The translations under genes were made by a program, and so were the position numbers. This document shows, one piece after another, positions 16,575-26,166 of a stretch of 32,547 bases of DNA. Each line of letters opens with the position of its first letter. Within the stretch, counting starts at the first letter, position 1. This DNA comes from an uncultured Lachnospiraceae bacterium (lineage in GTDB: Bacteria; Bacillota; Clostridia; Lachnospirales; Lachnospiraceae), in contig CACXGE010000142.1 of assembly GCA_902767135.1 (NCBI GenBank), positions 1-32,547 of the forward strand, in the 5' to 3' direction. The notes beneath the pieces are model-generated. The model did no database searches and was not told where the DNA came from. It worked only from the letters and a program-made list of their open reading frames with translations.

Positions 16575-18107
16575 CTACACCATGATTCCCTTTTCTACCA
16601 TATCATATACCTTTTCCATATCCAACGATGCGCGTATTACATCTGCCAAAGCATCATATTGTGTTTCCTTATATTCTTTCATTTCAAATGCCTTCACCCC
16701 TTCCGGGTCACAGCCTTTTTCCTGTAGCAGGGTTGCCACAATCTGTTTTGCCACATCCGATGCATCAAAAATTCCATGAATATAAGTTCCATACACATTT
16801 CCTTTTTGTGCCCCATCTAACTTACGTTTTTCTGTATTGTTTTCTATATTTCCAATGGTATTCTCAATCTGGGACAAATGCACTCCATTCCCCATAATTT
16901 CTGTGATTCCCATGTGTATTTCGTACCCTTCTACTGCCACCCCTGTCAGGCTTTTTAATATTCCATCAACCCTCCCGAAATTTCCCACAACACGGGTTCT
17001 GGTTTTCTGTTTCTGAAATACTGTGTTTATCGGCAATAGTCCCATACCACGCACTTGACCTTTGTGTTCCATTCCCTCTGGGTCCTGAATCGTCTCACCA
17101 AGCATCTGGTACCCTCCACAGATACCGAACACGATTTTTCCCTTAGCTGCTTGTTGTAATATCTTCGCCTCCATACCGCTTTGACGCATCCAAAGCAAAT
17201 CTTCTATGGTATTTTTACTTCCCGGAAGTAAAATCATATCCGGATTTGAAAGCTGTCCCGGGCTGGATACATAGCGAAGGGACACTTCCGCAAAACATTC
17301 AAAGGCAGAAAAATCAGTAAAATTGGATATTCTTGGCAGACGAATTACCGCAATATCTATAAGACCGCTGCTCTTTCTCTTTGCAAATCGTTCTGTCAGA
17401 CTGTCCTCATCATCGATATCCAAATAGACATAGGGTACCACACCTACTACAGGCTTTCTTCCCCGTTCTTCCAACATACGAATTCCAGGCATGAGAATAT
17501 CTTTATCCCCACGAAACTTATTGATGATAAGTCCCTTGACATAGCTTCTTTCCTCTTCTTCCAAAAGTGCAAGGGTGCCAATCAACTGGGCAAACACACC
17601 ACCCCGGTCAATATCTCCTACAATGAGTACCGGAGCCTTTGCCATCTTTGCCATTCCCATATTCACAATATCATTTTCCTTTAAATTGATTTCCGACGGA
17701 CTTCCCGCCCCTTCCAACACAATAATATCATTCTGGGATTCCAACTCATGGTAAGCATCTAAAATAGCTGGAATAAACTGTTTCTTATTTTTATAATATT
17801 CCTTGGCAGACATAGTGTCCACTACTTCTCCATTTACAATCACCTGAGAACCGGTGTCGTTGGTAGGTTTTAACAAAATGGGATTCATATTCACCGTAGG
17901 CTCAATCCCTGCAGCTTCTGCCTGCATCACCTGTGCCCTTCCCATCTCCAGCCCTTCCCTGGTGATATAAGAGTTAAGTGCCATGTTCTGGGATTTAAAA
18001 GGTGCCACCCGGTATCCATCCTGTCGAAACACCCTACAGAGTCCTCCCACCAACAAGCTTTTTCCCGCATTTGACATGGTGCCCTGTATCATAATTGACT
18101 TTGCCAT
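16575..18107 (-). CDS. cbiP: Cobyric acid synthase
   Basis: This glutamine-dependent enzyme (cbiP/cobQ) amidates positions b, d, e and g of adenosylcobyrinate a,c-diamide. It is 510 residues, normal. The N-terminal ATPase has [17 protein letters not shown] and [12 protein letters not shown], and [12 protein letters not shown] follows. The C-terminal glutaminase has the cysteine in [12 protein letters not shown] and the histidine in [21 protein letters not shown] precedes the ATG at 18107. The upstream cobD frame runs 74 bp into this gene, which is unusual. Confidence 0.96.
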   Translation of the reverse strand: MAKSIMIQGTMSNAGKSLLVGGLCRVFRQDGYRVAPFKSQNMALNSYITREGLEMGRAQVMQAEAAGIEPTVNMNPILLKPTNDTGSQVIVNGEVVDTMSAKEYYKNKKQFIPAILDAYHELESQNDIIVLEGAGSPSEINLKENDIVNMGMAKMAKAPVLIVGDIDRGGVFAQLIGTLALLEEEERSYVKGLIINKFRGDKDILMPGIRMLEERGRKPVVGVVPYVYLDIDDEDSLTERFAKRKSSGLIDIAVIRLPRISNFTDFSAFECFAEVSLRYVSSPGQLSNPDMILLPGSKNTIEDLLWMRQSGMEAKILQQAAKGKIVFGICGGYQMLGETIQDPEGMEHKGQVRGMGLLPINTVFQKQKTRTRVVGNFGRVDGILKSLTGVAVEGYEIHMGITEIMGNGVHLSQIENTIGNIENNTEKRKLDGAQKGNVYGTYIHGIFDASDVAKQIVATLLQEKGCDPEGVKAFEMKEYKETQYDALADVIRASLDMEKVYDMVEKGIMV

Positions 18108-19176
18108 CCTTGCCTCCTATTCTTTGTGTTTCACGACTAGTAACACTGTTCTGTTTTATGTTCTCCAATGCTGTAATGAGCTTTTGATTGCTCTCCCTGT
18201 CTTTTACCGCAATGCGGTAATATCCTTTCGAAAGCCCCACATAATTACTACAATCCCGAATCAAAATTCCTTTCTCCAATAATTTTTCCTTCAAGTCTAC
18301 AGAGTCATACAAAAAAATATAGTTTGCACTGCTCTCCCAAAAGGTGATGTGTAATCTAGATAACTGTTGTGTCAAATAATCCCGTTCTTTCTTTACGTAG
18401 CATCTGGTTTTTTTCACAAATGACTGTTGTGGTAAGGCTGCCACCCCTGCTGCCTGGGCCGGAACCGATACACTCCAAGGTGGACCTGCATCAGCCATTT
18501 TAGAAAGTACCATAGTATCCGTACAAATGCCGTATCCCAATCGGATTCCCGGCATCCCGTACATCTTTGTAAAAGAGCGCAGAATAAAAATATGGGGATA
18601 ATTTAATGTCTGATTCACAAGACTTCTTTCCTGCTCATCTTCCAGAAAATCCAGAAAACATTCATCTAGAAACAACCGAATTTGTTTCTTTCTGCAATGT
18701 TCTACCATCCGTAAGAGAAGAGACTGGGGTATGGTTTTTCCTGTAGGATTATTGGGGTTGCACAAAAACACCACATCCAACTCTTGTGTGAGCACATCCA
18801 AAAAACATTCATCCAGGCAAAAGGTATTGGAATCTAATACATAATGTTCCACCCTTGTCCCTACAAAATGAAGTGCCTGTTCATATTCTGCAAAGCAAGG
18901 GGCTAACACTAAGGCAGATTTCGGTTTTAGGGCGTACACATAGCGATAAATAATGTCTGCCGCACCGTTTCCACAAATCACATGCTCTGGCTTAACCTTG
19001 TGAAACTGCCCTAGCTTTTCTCTTAATTTTTCACAGGATATATCCGGATAATTATGTACCTGGTTTAGGCTGTCCCCCATTGCCTTTTTTACCATTTCCG
19101 GTGTCCCTAAAGGATTGATATTGGCAGAAAAATCTATACAATCTGCATTCCGATAAATATCTCCACCATGAATCAT
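18034..19176 (-). CDS. cobD: Threonine-phosphate decarboxylase (CobD-like aminotransferase)
   Basis: This PLP enzyme decarboxylates L-threonine O-3-phosphate to (R)-1-aminopropan-2-yl phosphate, the linker that CbiB attaches. Residues seen are [36 protein letters not shown], and the PLP lysine in [17 protein letters not shown]. The open frame begins at a TTG at 19212. I choose the ATG at 19176, preceded by GGAAGG; 19182 is also possible. The family's usual end is near [16 protein letters not shown], but the frame runs on for over 30 codons into cbiP. The tail may be a result of a small indel. It follows cbiB closely. Confidence 0.92.
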   Translation of the reverse strand: MIHGGDIYRNADCIDFSANINPLGTPEMVKKAMGDSLNQVHNYPDISCEKLREKLGQFHKVKPEHVICGNGAADIIYRYVYALKPKSALVLAPCFAEYEQALHFVGTRVEHYVLDSNTFCLDECFLDVLTQELDVVFLCNPNNPTGKTIPQSLLLRMVEHCRKKQIRLFLDECFLDFLEDEQERSLVNQTLNYPHIFILRSFTKMYGMPGIRLGYGICTDTMVLSKMADAGPPWSVSVPAQAAGVAALPQQSFVKKTRCYVKKERDYLTQQLSRLHITFWESSANYIFLYDSVDLKEKLLEKGILIRDCSNYVGLSKGYYRIAVKDRESNQKLITALENIKQNSVTSRETQRIGGKDGKVNYDTGHHVKCGKKLVGGRTL

Positions 19177-19216
19177 CTCCATACCTTCCACACACCTTTC
19201 CTGTCTGTTCAATGTT

Positions 19217-20191
19217 CTAAGCAGCTATCAAAATCCATGCCTTTATACCGCAAAAAAGTAACATTCCCAAAAATACCGTCCCATATAATAACCGGTTCGC
19301 TTCCACAATCCGCTCTGGTGTCACAGTGCGTTTCCCATCTCCTATGGTGTCCTTTTTATGCAGGGTGCCAAAATAATAGGCATCTCCTAAAAGCTGCACC
19401 TGCAAAGCTCCAGCGCAGACAGACTCTGTCTGTGCTGCATTTGGACTGGCACTTTTTTTGCGGTCTCTTTGATATATTTTTAATGCGTCTTTTCCGCTAA
19501 ATCCCGGCATAATCGTTGCAGCAAGGAGCATAAGCATTGCACTAAGCCTTGCGGGAATAAAATTTACTACATCATCTAATTTGGCAGCAAATCTTCCAAA
19601 ATACAGATACCTGTCATTTTTATATCCAATCATGGAATCCATGGTATTGATTGCTTTATAAAAATATCCCATAGGGGCACCGCCGAGAATCATATAAAAC
19701 AAAGGGGCTATAATTCCATCTGATGTATTTTCTGCCACCGTCTCCACCGCTGCCTTTGCCACACCTTGTTCATCCAGGCTGTTCACATCCCGACCTACAA
19801 TCATGGAAACCGCATATCGGCTTTTCTGTAAATCCCCGGCTTTAAGTGCATCATACACCTTCATGCTTTCCACCTTCAAGGACTTTGTGGCGAAAAGAAA
19901 ATAACACAACACTCCCTCCACTGCTACTCCCACATAAAAATGTATGCGGTAACCTCCATATAATAAAACCATACTAATCCCAGTAGAAACAAAAATCACA
20001 AAAATAGAGAGCACCATTCCTGCCACAAACTGACCCTTGTTACTTTTGGGGAAAAGTTTTCTACAAACCTTTTCCCCTTTGCTAATCAGCGTACCAATCA
20101 GCCTTGCCGGATGACACACCATCCAATGGGGGTCTCCAAATATTAAGTCTAAAATATATCCAAGAATACATCCATACAAAGAGCCTAGCAC
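19217..20191 (-). CDS. cbiB: Adenosylcobinamide-phosphate synthase
   Basis: CbiB is an integral membrane enzyme that joins aminopropanol phosphate to adenosylcobyric acid. Family signatures are GYILDLIFGDPHWMVCHPARLIG, split between the first membrane segment and loop, then ETVAENTSDGIIAPLFY, GGAPMGYFYKAINTMDSMIGY and the C-terminal RDRKKSASPNAAQTE. Four or five hydrophobic segments are visible. The frame is open upstream, but GGAGGTGG is well placed for the GTG at 20191, giving 324 residues. That start overlaps the stop of the preceding CobU-like gene (20185-20187), so the two are translationally coupled. Confidence 0.94.
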   Translation of the reverse strand: MLGSLYGCILGYILDLIFGDPHWMVCHPARLIGTLISKGEKVCRKLFPKSNKGQFVAGMVLSIFVIFVSTGISMVLLYGGYRIHFYVGVAVEGVLCYFLFATKSLKVESMKVYDALKAGDLQKSRYAVSMIVGRDVNSLDEQGVAKAAVETVAENTSDGIIAPLFYMILGGAPMGYFYKAINTMDSMIGYKNDRYLYFGRFAAKLDDVVNFIPARLSAMLMLLAATIMPGFSGKDALKIYQRDRKKSASPNAAQTESVCAGALQVQLLGDAYYFGTLHKKDTIGDGKRTVTPERIVEANRLLYGTVFLGMLLFCGIKAWILIAA

Positions 20192-20592
20192 CCGCTCCCA
20201 CCTCCTTTGATTTTTACAGGAATTCCACACTGTATGCGATACACCTCATCTGCATCCTTGGCAAGCTCGCAAAGTGCCCTTCCGGTGTATTCTCTCCACT
20301 GTCTCTCCTCACGTTTTATGGGAACAATCCCATTTCCAATCTCATCACTGACAATAAGCCAGGAAGGATTCTTTCTAAGCATGGCTACCGCCTCCTTGCA
20401 ATCCCTCCCTTGTTCCATCCACTGTTTTAATATCAAATGAAAACCATTCAAAAATATGCCATCAAAGAGGTTCCCTTTCACATTTTCGTTCCAAAGTTCT
20501 TCTAGGGAAACAATCTTATACTCTGGATAATTTTCTTCTGCCCATTTCCTCTTCCCCTGATAAGCTCCACCAATTACCAAAATTTTCTTCAT
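20185..20592 (-). CDS. Short CobU-like protein (second CobU paralogue)
   Basis: This 135-residue protein resembles a shortened CobU. The P-loop region reads LVIGGAYQGKRKWAEE, keeping Gly-Lys but with Arg where Ser or Thr normally binds magnesium. The middle, including the guanylylated histidine region RHR seen in the full CobU at 21387-21923, is reduced. The C-terminal part VSDEIGNGIVPIKREER and LAKDADEVYRIQCGIPVKIK matches the CobU C terminus well. It may be a regulatory or partner subunit, or have a reduced activity. It starts at ATG with SD AAAGGAGG and overlaps cbiB at its end. I recall similar short proteins in Clostridia annotated as CobU, but their role is not known to me. Confidence 0.8.
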   Translation of the reverse strand: MKKILVIGGAYQGKRKWAEENYPEYKIVSLEELWNENVKGNLFDGIFLNGFHLILKQWMEQGRDCKEAVAMLRKNPSWLIVSDEIGNGIVPIKREERQWREYTGRALCELAKDADEVYRIQCGIPVKIKGGGSGC

Positions 20593-20614
20593 GGGAAACC
20601 TCCTTTACGTATCC

Positions 20615-21373
20615 TCAAACCTTAATCTTACAACACAACATAAGCCCAAGCAATATCATCAGCTCACAAATCTGCAAAAAGAACCCCGCTAAATCTCCTG
20701 TAATTCCCCCAAATTTTCTTTTGCACAAATCATAATGAATTCTAAAACTAATCACCGAGAGAACAAGCACTACTCCTCCATAGACAGGATGCAGAAACAG
20801 ACTGACACCCCACGCTAGAAAAAGCAAGGTAAGCAGTACAATTTTCACATTTTTTTTCTGTGCCCCATCCTGAAAAGCTGCCACAAGTCCTGTGTTCTTT
20901 GCCAACGGAAAACTTACAATACTGAGTCCGCTTAAGGTTCTGGATATCACAAAACTGATACACACAAAGGGAAGCGCTTCCTTTTGTATCTCTGTCCACA
21001 CCGCAATGTTTGTTACAAAATATACCAAACCATAAATAATGGCAAAGGCACCGGAATTGGAATCTTTTAAAATTTCTAATTTCTTCTCCTTGTCACCATA
21101 GGAGCTAAGTGCATCAATGGTATCTAAGTATCCATCCAAATGGATTCCTCCAGTCACCAATACCGGAACCAGGGTAGCTGCACTGGCTGTAAAAACTGTA
21201 CCGAACTTTGCTTTTTCACACACCCACAGTACACTCATAAGTATCAGCGCCACCGCTGCACCAACCATAGGAAAAAAACAGAGGGCATACTTCATATTCT
21301 TCTGTGTCCATGTGATTTTGGGCATGGGGATTTTGGAATACATGGAAAAGGCAACAATCATAGACTGTAACAT
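20615..21373 (-). CDS. cobS: Adenosylcobinamide-GDP ribazoletransferase (cobalamin synthase)
   Basis: CobS is a membrane enzyme that joins adenosylcobinamide-GDP to alpha-ribazole (phosphate), closing the nucleotide loop. It is 252 residues from the ATG at 21373, which has AGGAGG seven bases upstream. The frame is open further upstream to 21427 but without a better start. The signature acidic motif GIHLDGYLDTIDALSSYGD and then SNSGAFAIIYG are present. Several hydrophobic segments fill the rest. It lies between cobU and the short CobU paralogue. Confidence 0.95.
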   Translation of the reverse strand: MLQSMIVAFSMYSKIPMPKITWTQKNMKYALCFFPMVGAAVALILMSVLWVCEKAKFGTVFTASAATLVPVLVTGGIHLDGYLDTIDALSSYGDKEKKLEILKDSNSGAFAIIYGLVYFVTNIAVWTEIQKEALPFVCISFVISRTLSGLSIVSFPLAKNTGLVAAFQDGAQKKNVKIVLLTLLFLAWGVSLFLHPVYGGVVLVLSVISFRIHYDLCKRKFGGITGDLAGFFLQICELMILLGLMLCCKIKV

Positions 21374-21386
21374 AAAAATCCTCCTT

Positions 21387-21923
21387 TTATTTCTTATGGT
21401 AAACGGGAATCCCACAGACCACCTCAATTACCTTGTCTGCCCTCTTTGCCAGTTTCTGATTTAAGATTCCCAAATTTCGGATATACTGTTTTGTTATCTT
21501 ATCGTACTCACATCCATCCGAAAAAATTTCATTGGTCACAATCACCAGATGGTTACATTTTTCGAGCAAATGCTCCACCCCCTGTAACACTTCCTCCACA
21601 ATAGGCTCCTTCACTCCATGTTCCGAAAACATTTCATTTGCCACAAGATTAGACAGACAATCCAGCAGAATCGTACAATCAGCCGGAAGGTTGACATGTT
21701 TTAAGTCTGTAAAACACTCTAACGTAGTAAAACCTTTCTCTCTTCTCATAGTACGGTGCCTTTCTATTTTTTTCTGTGTTTCCGAATCTGTACCCTGCAT
21801 GGTTGCAACATAGAAAAATCGCTCCCTCTTTTCTTTCTTCTCCTTATGATATAGCTCTACAGCAATGTTTTCAGCAAACTCTGACTTTCCACTTCCGCTG
21901 CCTCCACTTACGAAATAAAACAT
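21387..21923 (-). CDS. cobU: Adenosylcobinamide kinase / adenosylcobinamide-phosphate guanylyltransferase
   Basis: CobU phosphorylates adenosylcobinamide and then transfers GMP from GTP to it. It is 178 residues, the normal size. The P-loop FVSGGSGSGKSEFAE is intact. The guanylylated histidine lies in KIERHRTMRREKGFTTLE. LLDCLSNLVANEMF and VTNEIFSDG follow, and the C terminus LAKRADKVIEVVCGIPVY is shared with the short paralogue at 20185-20592. Note NEIFSDGCEYD in place of the usual NEVGxGIVP, an untypical stretch that the short paralogue does keep (DEIGNGIVP). Confidence 0.94.
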   Translation of the reverse strand: MFYFVSGGSGSGKSEFAENIAVELYHKEKKEKRERFFYVATMQGTDSETQKKIERHRTMRREKGFTTLECFTDLKHVNLPADCTILLDCLSNLVANEMFSEHGVKEPIVEEVLQGVEHLLEKCNHLVIVTNEIFSDGCEYDKITKQYIRNLGILNQKLAKRADKVIEVVCGIPVYHKK

Positions 21924-21966
21924 CCGGTACCCCCTTTCCTTTCTTAGTATCTATTGGAATTTATTC

Positions 21967-23343
21967 TCATCTATTGTTTTTCATTTGTTCCAACATTCTA
22001 ATCACAAATTTCAGATTAGAATAATAGGAAAAGTGGGGGTATCCTATGACACCGTTTTTTATATGGCAACATTCCCACTGTCTCTTTTTTGATGGCTTTT
22101 CTGCCAGGAAACCATCCCCGTTATTTGTACTGTCCCAGTAGTGAAACTCATGGGCTTTGATACTCTCTCCCTTTTTTAAAAAACAATTCTCTCTCCTGCT
22201 TTTTACATCCACGTACCCAAAACGGACTAGCTTTCTTTGATTGGTACATTCCCCTTCCACCAGCCCAACCATAGGATATATCACACCCTTGTCATCCTCC
22301 AGTCTTTCATGAAGGTACATAAATCCTCCACATTCTGCCATGCAAAAAAGCCCCTGTTCCAGCCTTCTTTTCATATCCCTACGCATACTAAAATTTTCCG
22401 ATAATTGTTTTGCGTAAATCTCCGGATAACCGCCTCCTAGCAGGATTCCATCCACTTCCTTTGGAATCTCCTGATCCTTTAAGGGACTAAACTTTGTAAT
22501 CCTACAGCCAAGCGCCTGCAATAACTCTAAGTTATCCTTGTAATAAAAGCAGAATGCCGGGTCAAACGCCACGCCAAGATTCAGGCCCTGTCCCGGGCGT
22601 GTGGAAAGATACTGTCTCCACTCTTTTGGGATATCGTCTTCCAATTCAAGAGCTGTATTGGCAAGCTGTATTAGTCCCTTCATATCCACATATTCCTGAA
22701 TTAGACTGCCAAGAACTTTTACATCCTTACGAATATCAGAAAGTTCATGCGGGGTAACCAGGCCTAAATGCCTGCTTGCCAACGAGAACTCTTCTAGTTT
22801 TGGAATACAGCCATACACTTTTACCTGCAATTGTTTTTCGATCATCTCCTTCAACTGTTTTCCTGTCATTTGGGATACCCCGTTTAAGATAACTCCCTGA
22901 ATGGTGTGGTCTTTTTGAAACTCCAAAAAACCTTTGATCATTGGCACAACAGAAAGTGCCATCCCTTTGCAGTTCACCACCAATACTACCGGGGTATCTG
23001 TAACCTTTGCAAGCTCATAGGAACTTGCTAAAGTTGAGTCCATCTGCATTCCATCATAAAATCCCATCACCCCTTCCATCACCGTGATGTCTTTGCCCTT
23101 ACTATTTTTTACAAGGAGATATCTTGTCTGCTCCTTAGAGGTAAAAAATAAGTCCAGATTCTGGGAAGGGATGTCAAACACCAGGCTGTGAAACATAGGG
23201 TCAATGTAATCCGGACCACATTTACAACTGGCACTATCCACATGTAACTGTTTCAAAGCAGATAGTATTCCACAAACAATCGTTGTTTTTCCACATCCAC
23301 TGTTTGTTCCTGCTATCATAATTCTAGGTATGTTCTGTTTCAC
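21967..23343 (-). CDS. cbiA: Cobyrinate a,c-diamide synthase
   Basis: CbiA amidates carboxylates a and c of (cobalt-)cobyrinate using glutamine and ATP. It is 458 residues. The N-terminal ATPase has the P-loop AGTNSGCGKTTIV and CGPDYIDPMFH. VMEGVMGFYDGM is typical. The C-terminal glutaminase has the nucleophile in FCMAECGGFMYL and the histidine in HEFHYWDS. It starts at GTG with GGAGGGGG upstream and overlaps the end of cbiET by 20 bp. The reading around the P-loop partner segment is SASCKCGPDYID where I would expect FKVGPDYID; this is a mild deviation. Confidence 0.95.
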   Translation of the reverse strand: MKQNIPRIMIAGTNSGCGKTTIVCGILSALKQLHVDSASCKCGPDYIDPMFHSLVFDIPSQNLDLFFTSKEQTRYLLVKNSKGKDITVMEGVMGFYDGMQMDSTLASSYELAKVTDTPVVLVVNCKGMALSVVPMIKGFLEFQKDHTIQGVILNGVSQMTGKQLKEMIEKQLQVKVYGCIPKLEEFSLASRHLGLVTPHELSDIRKDVKVLGSLIQEYVDMKGLIQLANTALELEDDIPKEWRQYLSTRPGQGLNLGVAFDPAFCFYYKDNLELLQALGCRITKFSPLKDQEIPKEVDGILLGGGYPEIYAKQLSENFSMRRDMKRRLEQGLFCMAECGGFMYLHERLEDDKGVIYPMVGLVEGECTNQRKLVRFGYVDVKSRRENCFLKKGESIKAHEFHYWDSTNNGDGFLAEKPSKKRQWECCHIKNGVIGYPHFSYYSNLKFVIRMLEQMKNNR

Positions 23344-24562
23344 GTTCCCCCTCCTTTAAAACAGTGACAATATAGATTGGATTTTGTCCCATCATCAGCT
23401 GATAATCTCCCACTTTTTTGGAAACAGAAGTCTGCATTTGCACAATATCAAAAACATACTCTTTATTTTTATCAAAAATTTCCATAAGCTTTGTGAGGGA
23501 ATTTAACGCTATGGTATTGACTACTACACGGCACTTTGGATTCTTATGAAAAATACAATCAAAGATTTCTTCCATATTTCCTCCACTGCCTCCCAAAAAA
23601 ACATGGGTTGGTGCTGGCAAATCTTCCAACGCCTCCGGAGCAACCCCGGCTACAATTTCCATATTGTCTGCTGCAAATTTTTGTTTATTCTTTTCCAGTA
23701 ATTCCACGGCTTCCGGATGTTTCTCGATGGCATACACTTTGATATCCGGAGCCTGCAATGCCATTTCCACGGACACAGAACCACTGCCGGCACCAACATC
23801 ATATACCACAGCATCCGAAGTGAGGTTTAACTTTCCAATACTCACAGTACGCACCTCACGCTTTGTCATTGGTACCTTACTTCGAAGAAATTCCTCATCC
23901 GGAATGGACAATGCCGCCCAATCTTTTGCCTTCTTATTCTCCGTAACCACCACCAATAAGTTACCTACGGTTAGCTGCTTTGCTTTCTTCGGAGTTCCTC
24001 GAAAAATCTGCTCCTGTTCATAGGATAAATTTTCTCCCACATGTAACACCACATCTTCCATGTTGTAATACAACAATTTATCACATAATTTATGCAATCC
24101 TTCTTGGCCATCCATGAGGAAAAAACAAAATTTATGTCTTTTTATTCTCTGAATCATATTGATCTCTTTTCCGTGGGCACTTGCCATACACACAGCTTCC
24201 CAGGAGATTCCAAGCCTACTGCAAAAGTACACCATAGAAGAGATTCCCGGCACCAACTCTACTTGAAAATCCTTTAGTTCCTCCATAAGTTTTCTGGCTC
24301 CACTAAAAAAGCCAACATCACCGGATAATAGCACCGCTCCTGATTCTCCATCCTTGATATGACTTCTAAAAAAATCGCCAATCTCTTCTGGCTTATAGGA
24401 TATGAGAACCTGCTTTTCTTTCCTTTTTGCCTCTTGTAAAAACGGTTCCATCATACGCTTTGCCCCTGCCAAAACACTGCAATTACAAATACACTCTCTT
24501 GCTTTTAGGGTGAGAGTTCCGTCCCCTCCCATACCAATTCCTACCAAGTATACCTTTGCCAT
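23324..24562 (-). CDS. cbiET: Cobalt-precorrin-7 C5-methyltransferase / C15-methyltransferase-decarboxylase fusion
   Basis: This is a two-domain enzyme. Residues about 1-200 are CbiE, a tetrapyrrole methylase with KVYLVGIGMGGDGTLTLKA, LLSGDVGFFSGA and LVPGISSMVYFCSRLG. Residues about 215-400 are CbiT, a SAM-dependent methylase with MTKREVRTVSIGKLNL, VYDVGAGSGSVSVEMA and VFLGGSGGNMEEI. They add the C5 and C15 methyls and remove the ring C acetate carboxylate. Open frame extends upstream to 24637, but GGAGGTGAGCAAT precedes the ATG at 24562, giving 412 residues. The 93-bp gap after cbiH shows no other gene. Confidence 0.94.
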   Translation of the reverse strand: MAKVYLVGIGMGGDGTLTLKARECICNCSVLAGAKRMMEPFLQEAKRKEKQVLISYKPEEIGDFFRSHIKDGESGAVLLSGDVGFFSGARKLMEELKDFQVELVPGISSMVYFCSRLGISWEAVCMASAHGKEINMIQRIKRHKFCFFLMDGQEGLHKLCDKLLYYNMEDVVLHVGENLSYEQEQIFRGTPKKAKQLTVGNLLVVVTENKKAKDWAALSIPDEEFLRSKVPMTKREVRTVSIGKLNLTSDAVVYDVGAGSGSVSVEMALQAPDIKVYAIEKHPEAVELLEKNKQKFAADNMEIVAGVAPEALEDLPAPTHVFLGGSGGNMEEIFDCIFHKNPKCRVVVNTIALNSLTKLMEIFDKNKEYVFDIVQMQTSVSKKVGDYQLMMGQNPIYIVTVLKEGERETEHT

Positions 24563-24655
24563 ATTGCTCACCTCCACTTTCATCTCATCATAAAGCTTAC
24601 CTTTACTCCATCTATTACTCTCTGCCTTCCGAACCACAAAGCAGATACCCTGTTT

Positions 24656-25384
24656 TTATAAGCGATACCCTCTTGGGGTCACCATATGATTATCCATCAT
24701 CTTTGTTTCCCGATTCCCGATAAAAACTGTGGTAAACATATCTACCTGGGTATCTTTTAATTCCTCTAATGTGAGAATTCTTTTATTTTCACCGACTCTT
24801 CCAATATTCTGCACATATCCACATACGGTATTTTTGTCTTTATACTGCAATAAAATCTCACAGGCTTTCTTCAGATAATCATGTCGTTTCCTGCTGGATG
24901 GATTGTAAAGACAAATACAAAAATCTCCCTTGGCTGCATCTAGCAATCTCTCTGTGATGGTCTCCCAGGGGGTAAGCAAATCACTGAGACTAATCACAGC
25001 AAAGTCATGGGTAAGGGGAGCCCCCAGCACTGCTCCTCCTGCAAGAGCGGCTGTAATTCCAGGTATAACACTAAGTTCTACCTCCGGATATTCTTCCCCT
25101 ACCTGATACATCAGACCTGCCATTCCATACACCCCGGCATCCCCGCTGCAGACCATAGCTACCTTTTTTCCTTTTTCTGCCTCCTCAAATGCCATTTTAC
25201 AACGTTCCACCTCTTTTTTCATAGGGGTAGTCAAAAATTCTTTTCCCGGGTAATACTCCTTTACCAAATCCACATACACCGTGTATCCTATCATTACATC
25301 CACTTCCTGCAATGCTCTGTCTGCCTTTACGGTAAGGTCCTCATAAGAACCCGGACCTAGTCCAATTACATATATCTTTTTCAT
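24656..25384 (-). CDS. cbiH: Cobalt-precorrin-3 (precorrin-3B) C17-methyltransferase
   Basis: CbiH methylates C17 with ring contraction, the central step of corrin formation. It is 242 residues, the single-domain length. The methylase signatures are KKIYVIGLGPGSYEDLTVKA, MVCSGDAGVYGMAGL, VIPGITAALAGGAVLGAPL and FCICLYNPSSRKR. It overlaps the end of cbiF by four bases (ATGA), so the pair is translationally coupled. SD GAAGGAG is inside cbiF. Confidence 0.95.
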   Translation of the reverse strand: MKKIYVIGLGPGSYEDLTVKADRALQEVDVMIGYTVYVDLVKEYYPGKEFLTTPMKKEVERCKMAFEEAEKGKKVAMVCSGDAGVYGMAGLMYQVGEEYPEVELSVIPGITAALAGGAVLGAPLTHDFAVISLSDLLTPWETITERLLDAAKGDFCICLYNPSSRKRHDYLKKACEILLQYKDKNTVCGYVQNIGRVGENKRILTLEELKDTQVDMFTTVFIGNRETKMMDNHMVTPRGYRL

Positions 25385-26166
25385 TCACACTCTCCTTCGC
25401 CGTAACTATACCCATCCGTTCCTTTTCGAAATTCCGTGGTAAACCCAGGGTCATAGAGTTTGGAACGCTCATAGCTGCTTTTTAATACTTTGCCAACTAT
25501 AATTAACGCCGTCTTTGTAATATTATTTTCCTTTGCTGTTTTGTAGATGGTAGAAACCGTACAGGGAAATACTTTTTCTTCCGGCCAGGTTGCCTTATAC
25601 ACAATGGCAGCCGGGGTGTCTTTGTCATAGCCCCCTTTCATAAGTTTTTCCTCTAGCTGTTCTAAAAGTCCCATACTCAAAAATATCAGCATGGTAGATT
25701 GGTGTTTTGCCCAGGCTTCTATCTTTTCTAACTCTGGTACCGGTGTCCTCCCTTCCATACGGGTAATCACCACAGACTGGGACACATCAGGAAGGGTATA
25801 TTCTGCTCTAAGTGCTGCGGCGGCCCCGCAAAAGGAGCTGACTCCCGGACAATAATCATAGGGAATGTTCTTTTCCTCCAGGATATCCATCTGTTCCCGG
25901 ATAGCTCCGTACAAGCATGGATCCCCGGTATGAAGGCGAACCGTGGCCTTTCCTTCTTTCTCGCTGTTTTCCATCACCCTTATCACTTCCTCTAATGTCA
26001 TCTTTGCACTGTTATAAATCTCACAGCCCGCTTTACAGGAGGATAAAAGCTCCGGATTTACCAATGAGCCTGCATAAATCACCACATCCGCGCTATCTAT
26101 CAGTTTTTTCCCCCGAAGGGTAATTAAATCTACCGCCCCTGAGCCCGCTCCAACAAAGTGAACCAT
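25381..26166 (-). CDS. cbiF: Cobalt-precorrin-4 C11-methyltransferase
   Basis: CbiF methylates C11 of cobalt-precorrin-4 with SAM. It is 261 residues, normal. Seen are VHFVGAGSGAVDLITLRGKK, VIYAGSLVNPELL, VRLHTGDPCLYGAIREQ, and PGVSSFCGAAAALRAEYTLP. Its ATG follows the cbiL stop without a gap, with SD AGGAGG inside cbiL. It shares its last bases with cbiH. Confidence 0.96.
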   Translation of the reverse strand: MVHFVGAGSGAVDLITLRGKKLIDSADVVIYAGSLVNPELLSSCKAGCEIYNSAKMTLEEVIRVMENSEKEGKATVRLHTGDPCLYGAIREQMDILEEKNIPYDYCPGVSSFCGAAAALRAEYTLPDVSQSVVITRMEGRTPVPELEKIEAWAKHQSTMLIFLSMGLLEQLEEKLMKGGYDKDTPAAIVYKATWPEEKVFPCTVSTIYKTAKENNITKTALIIVGKVLKSSYERSKLYDPGFTTEFRKGTDGYSYGEGECE

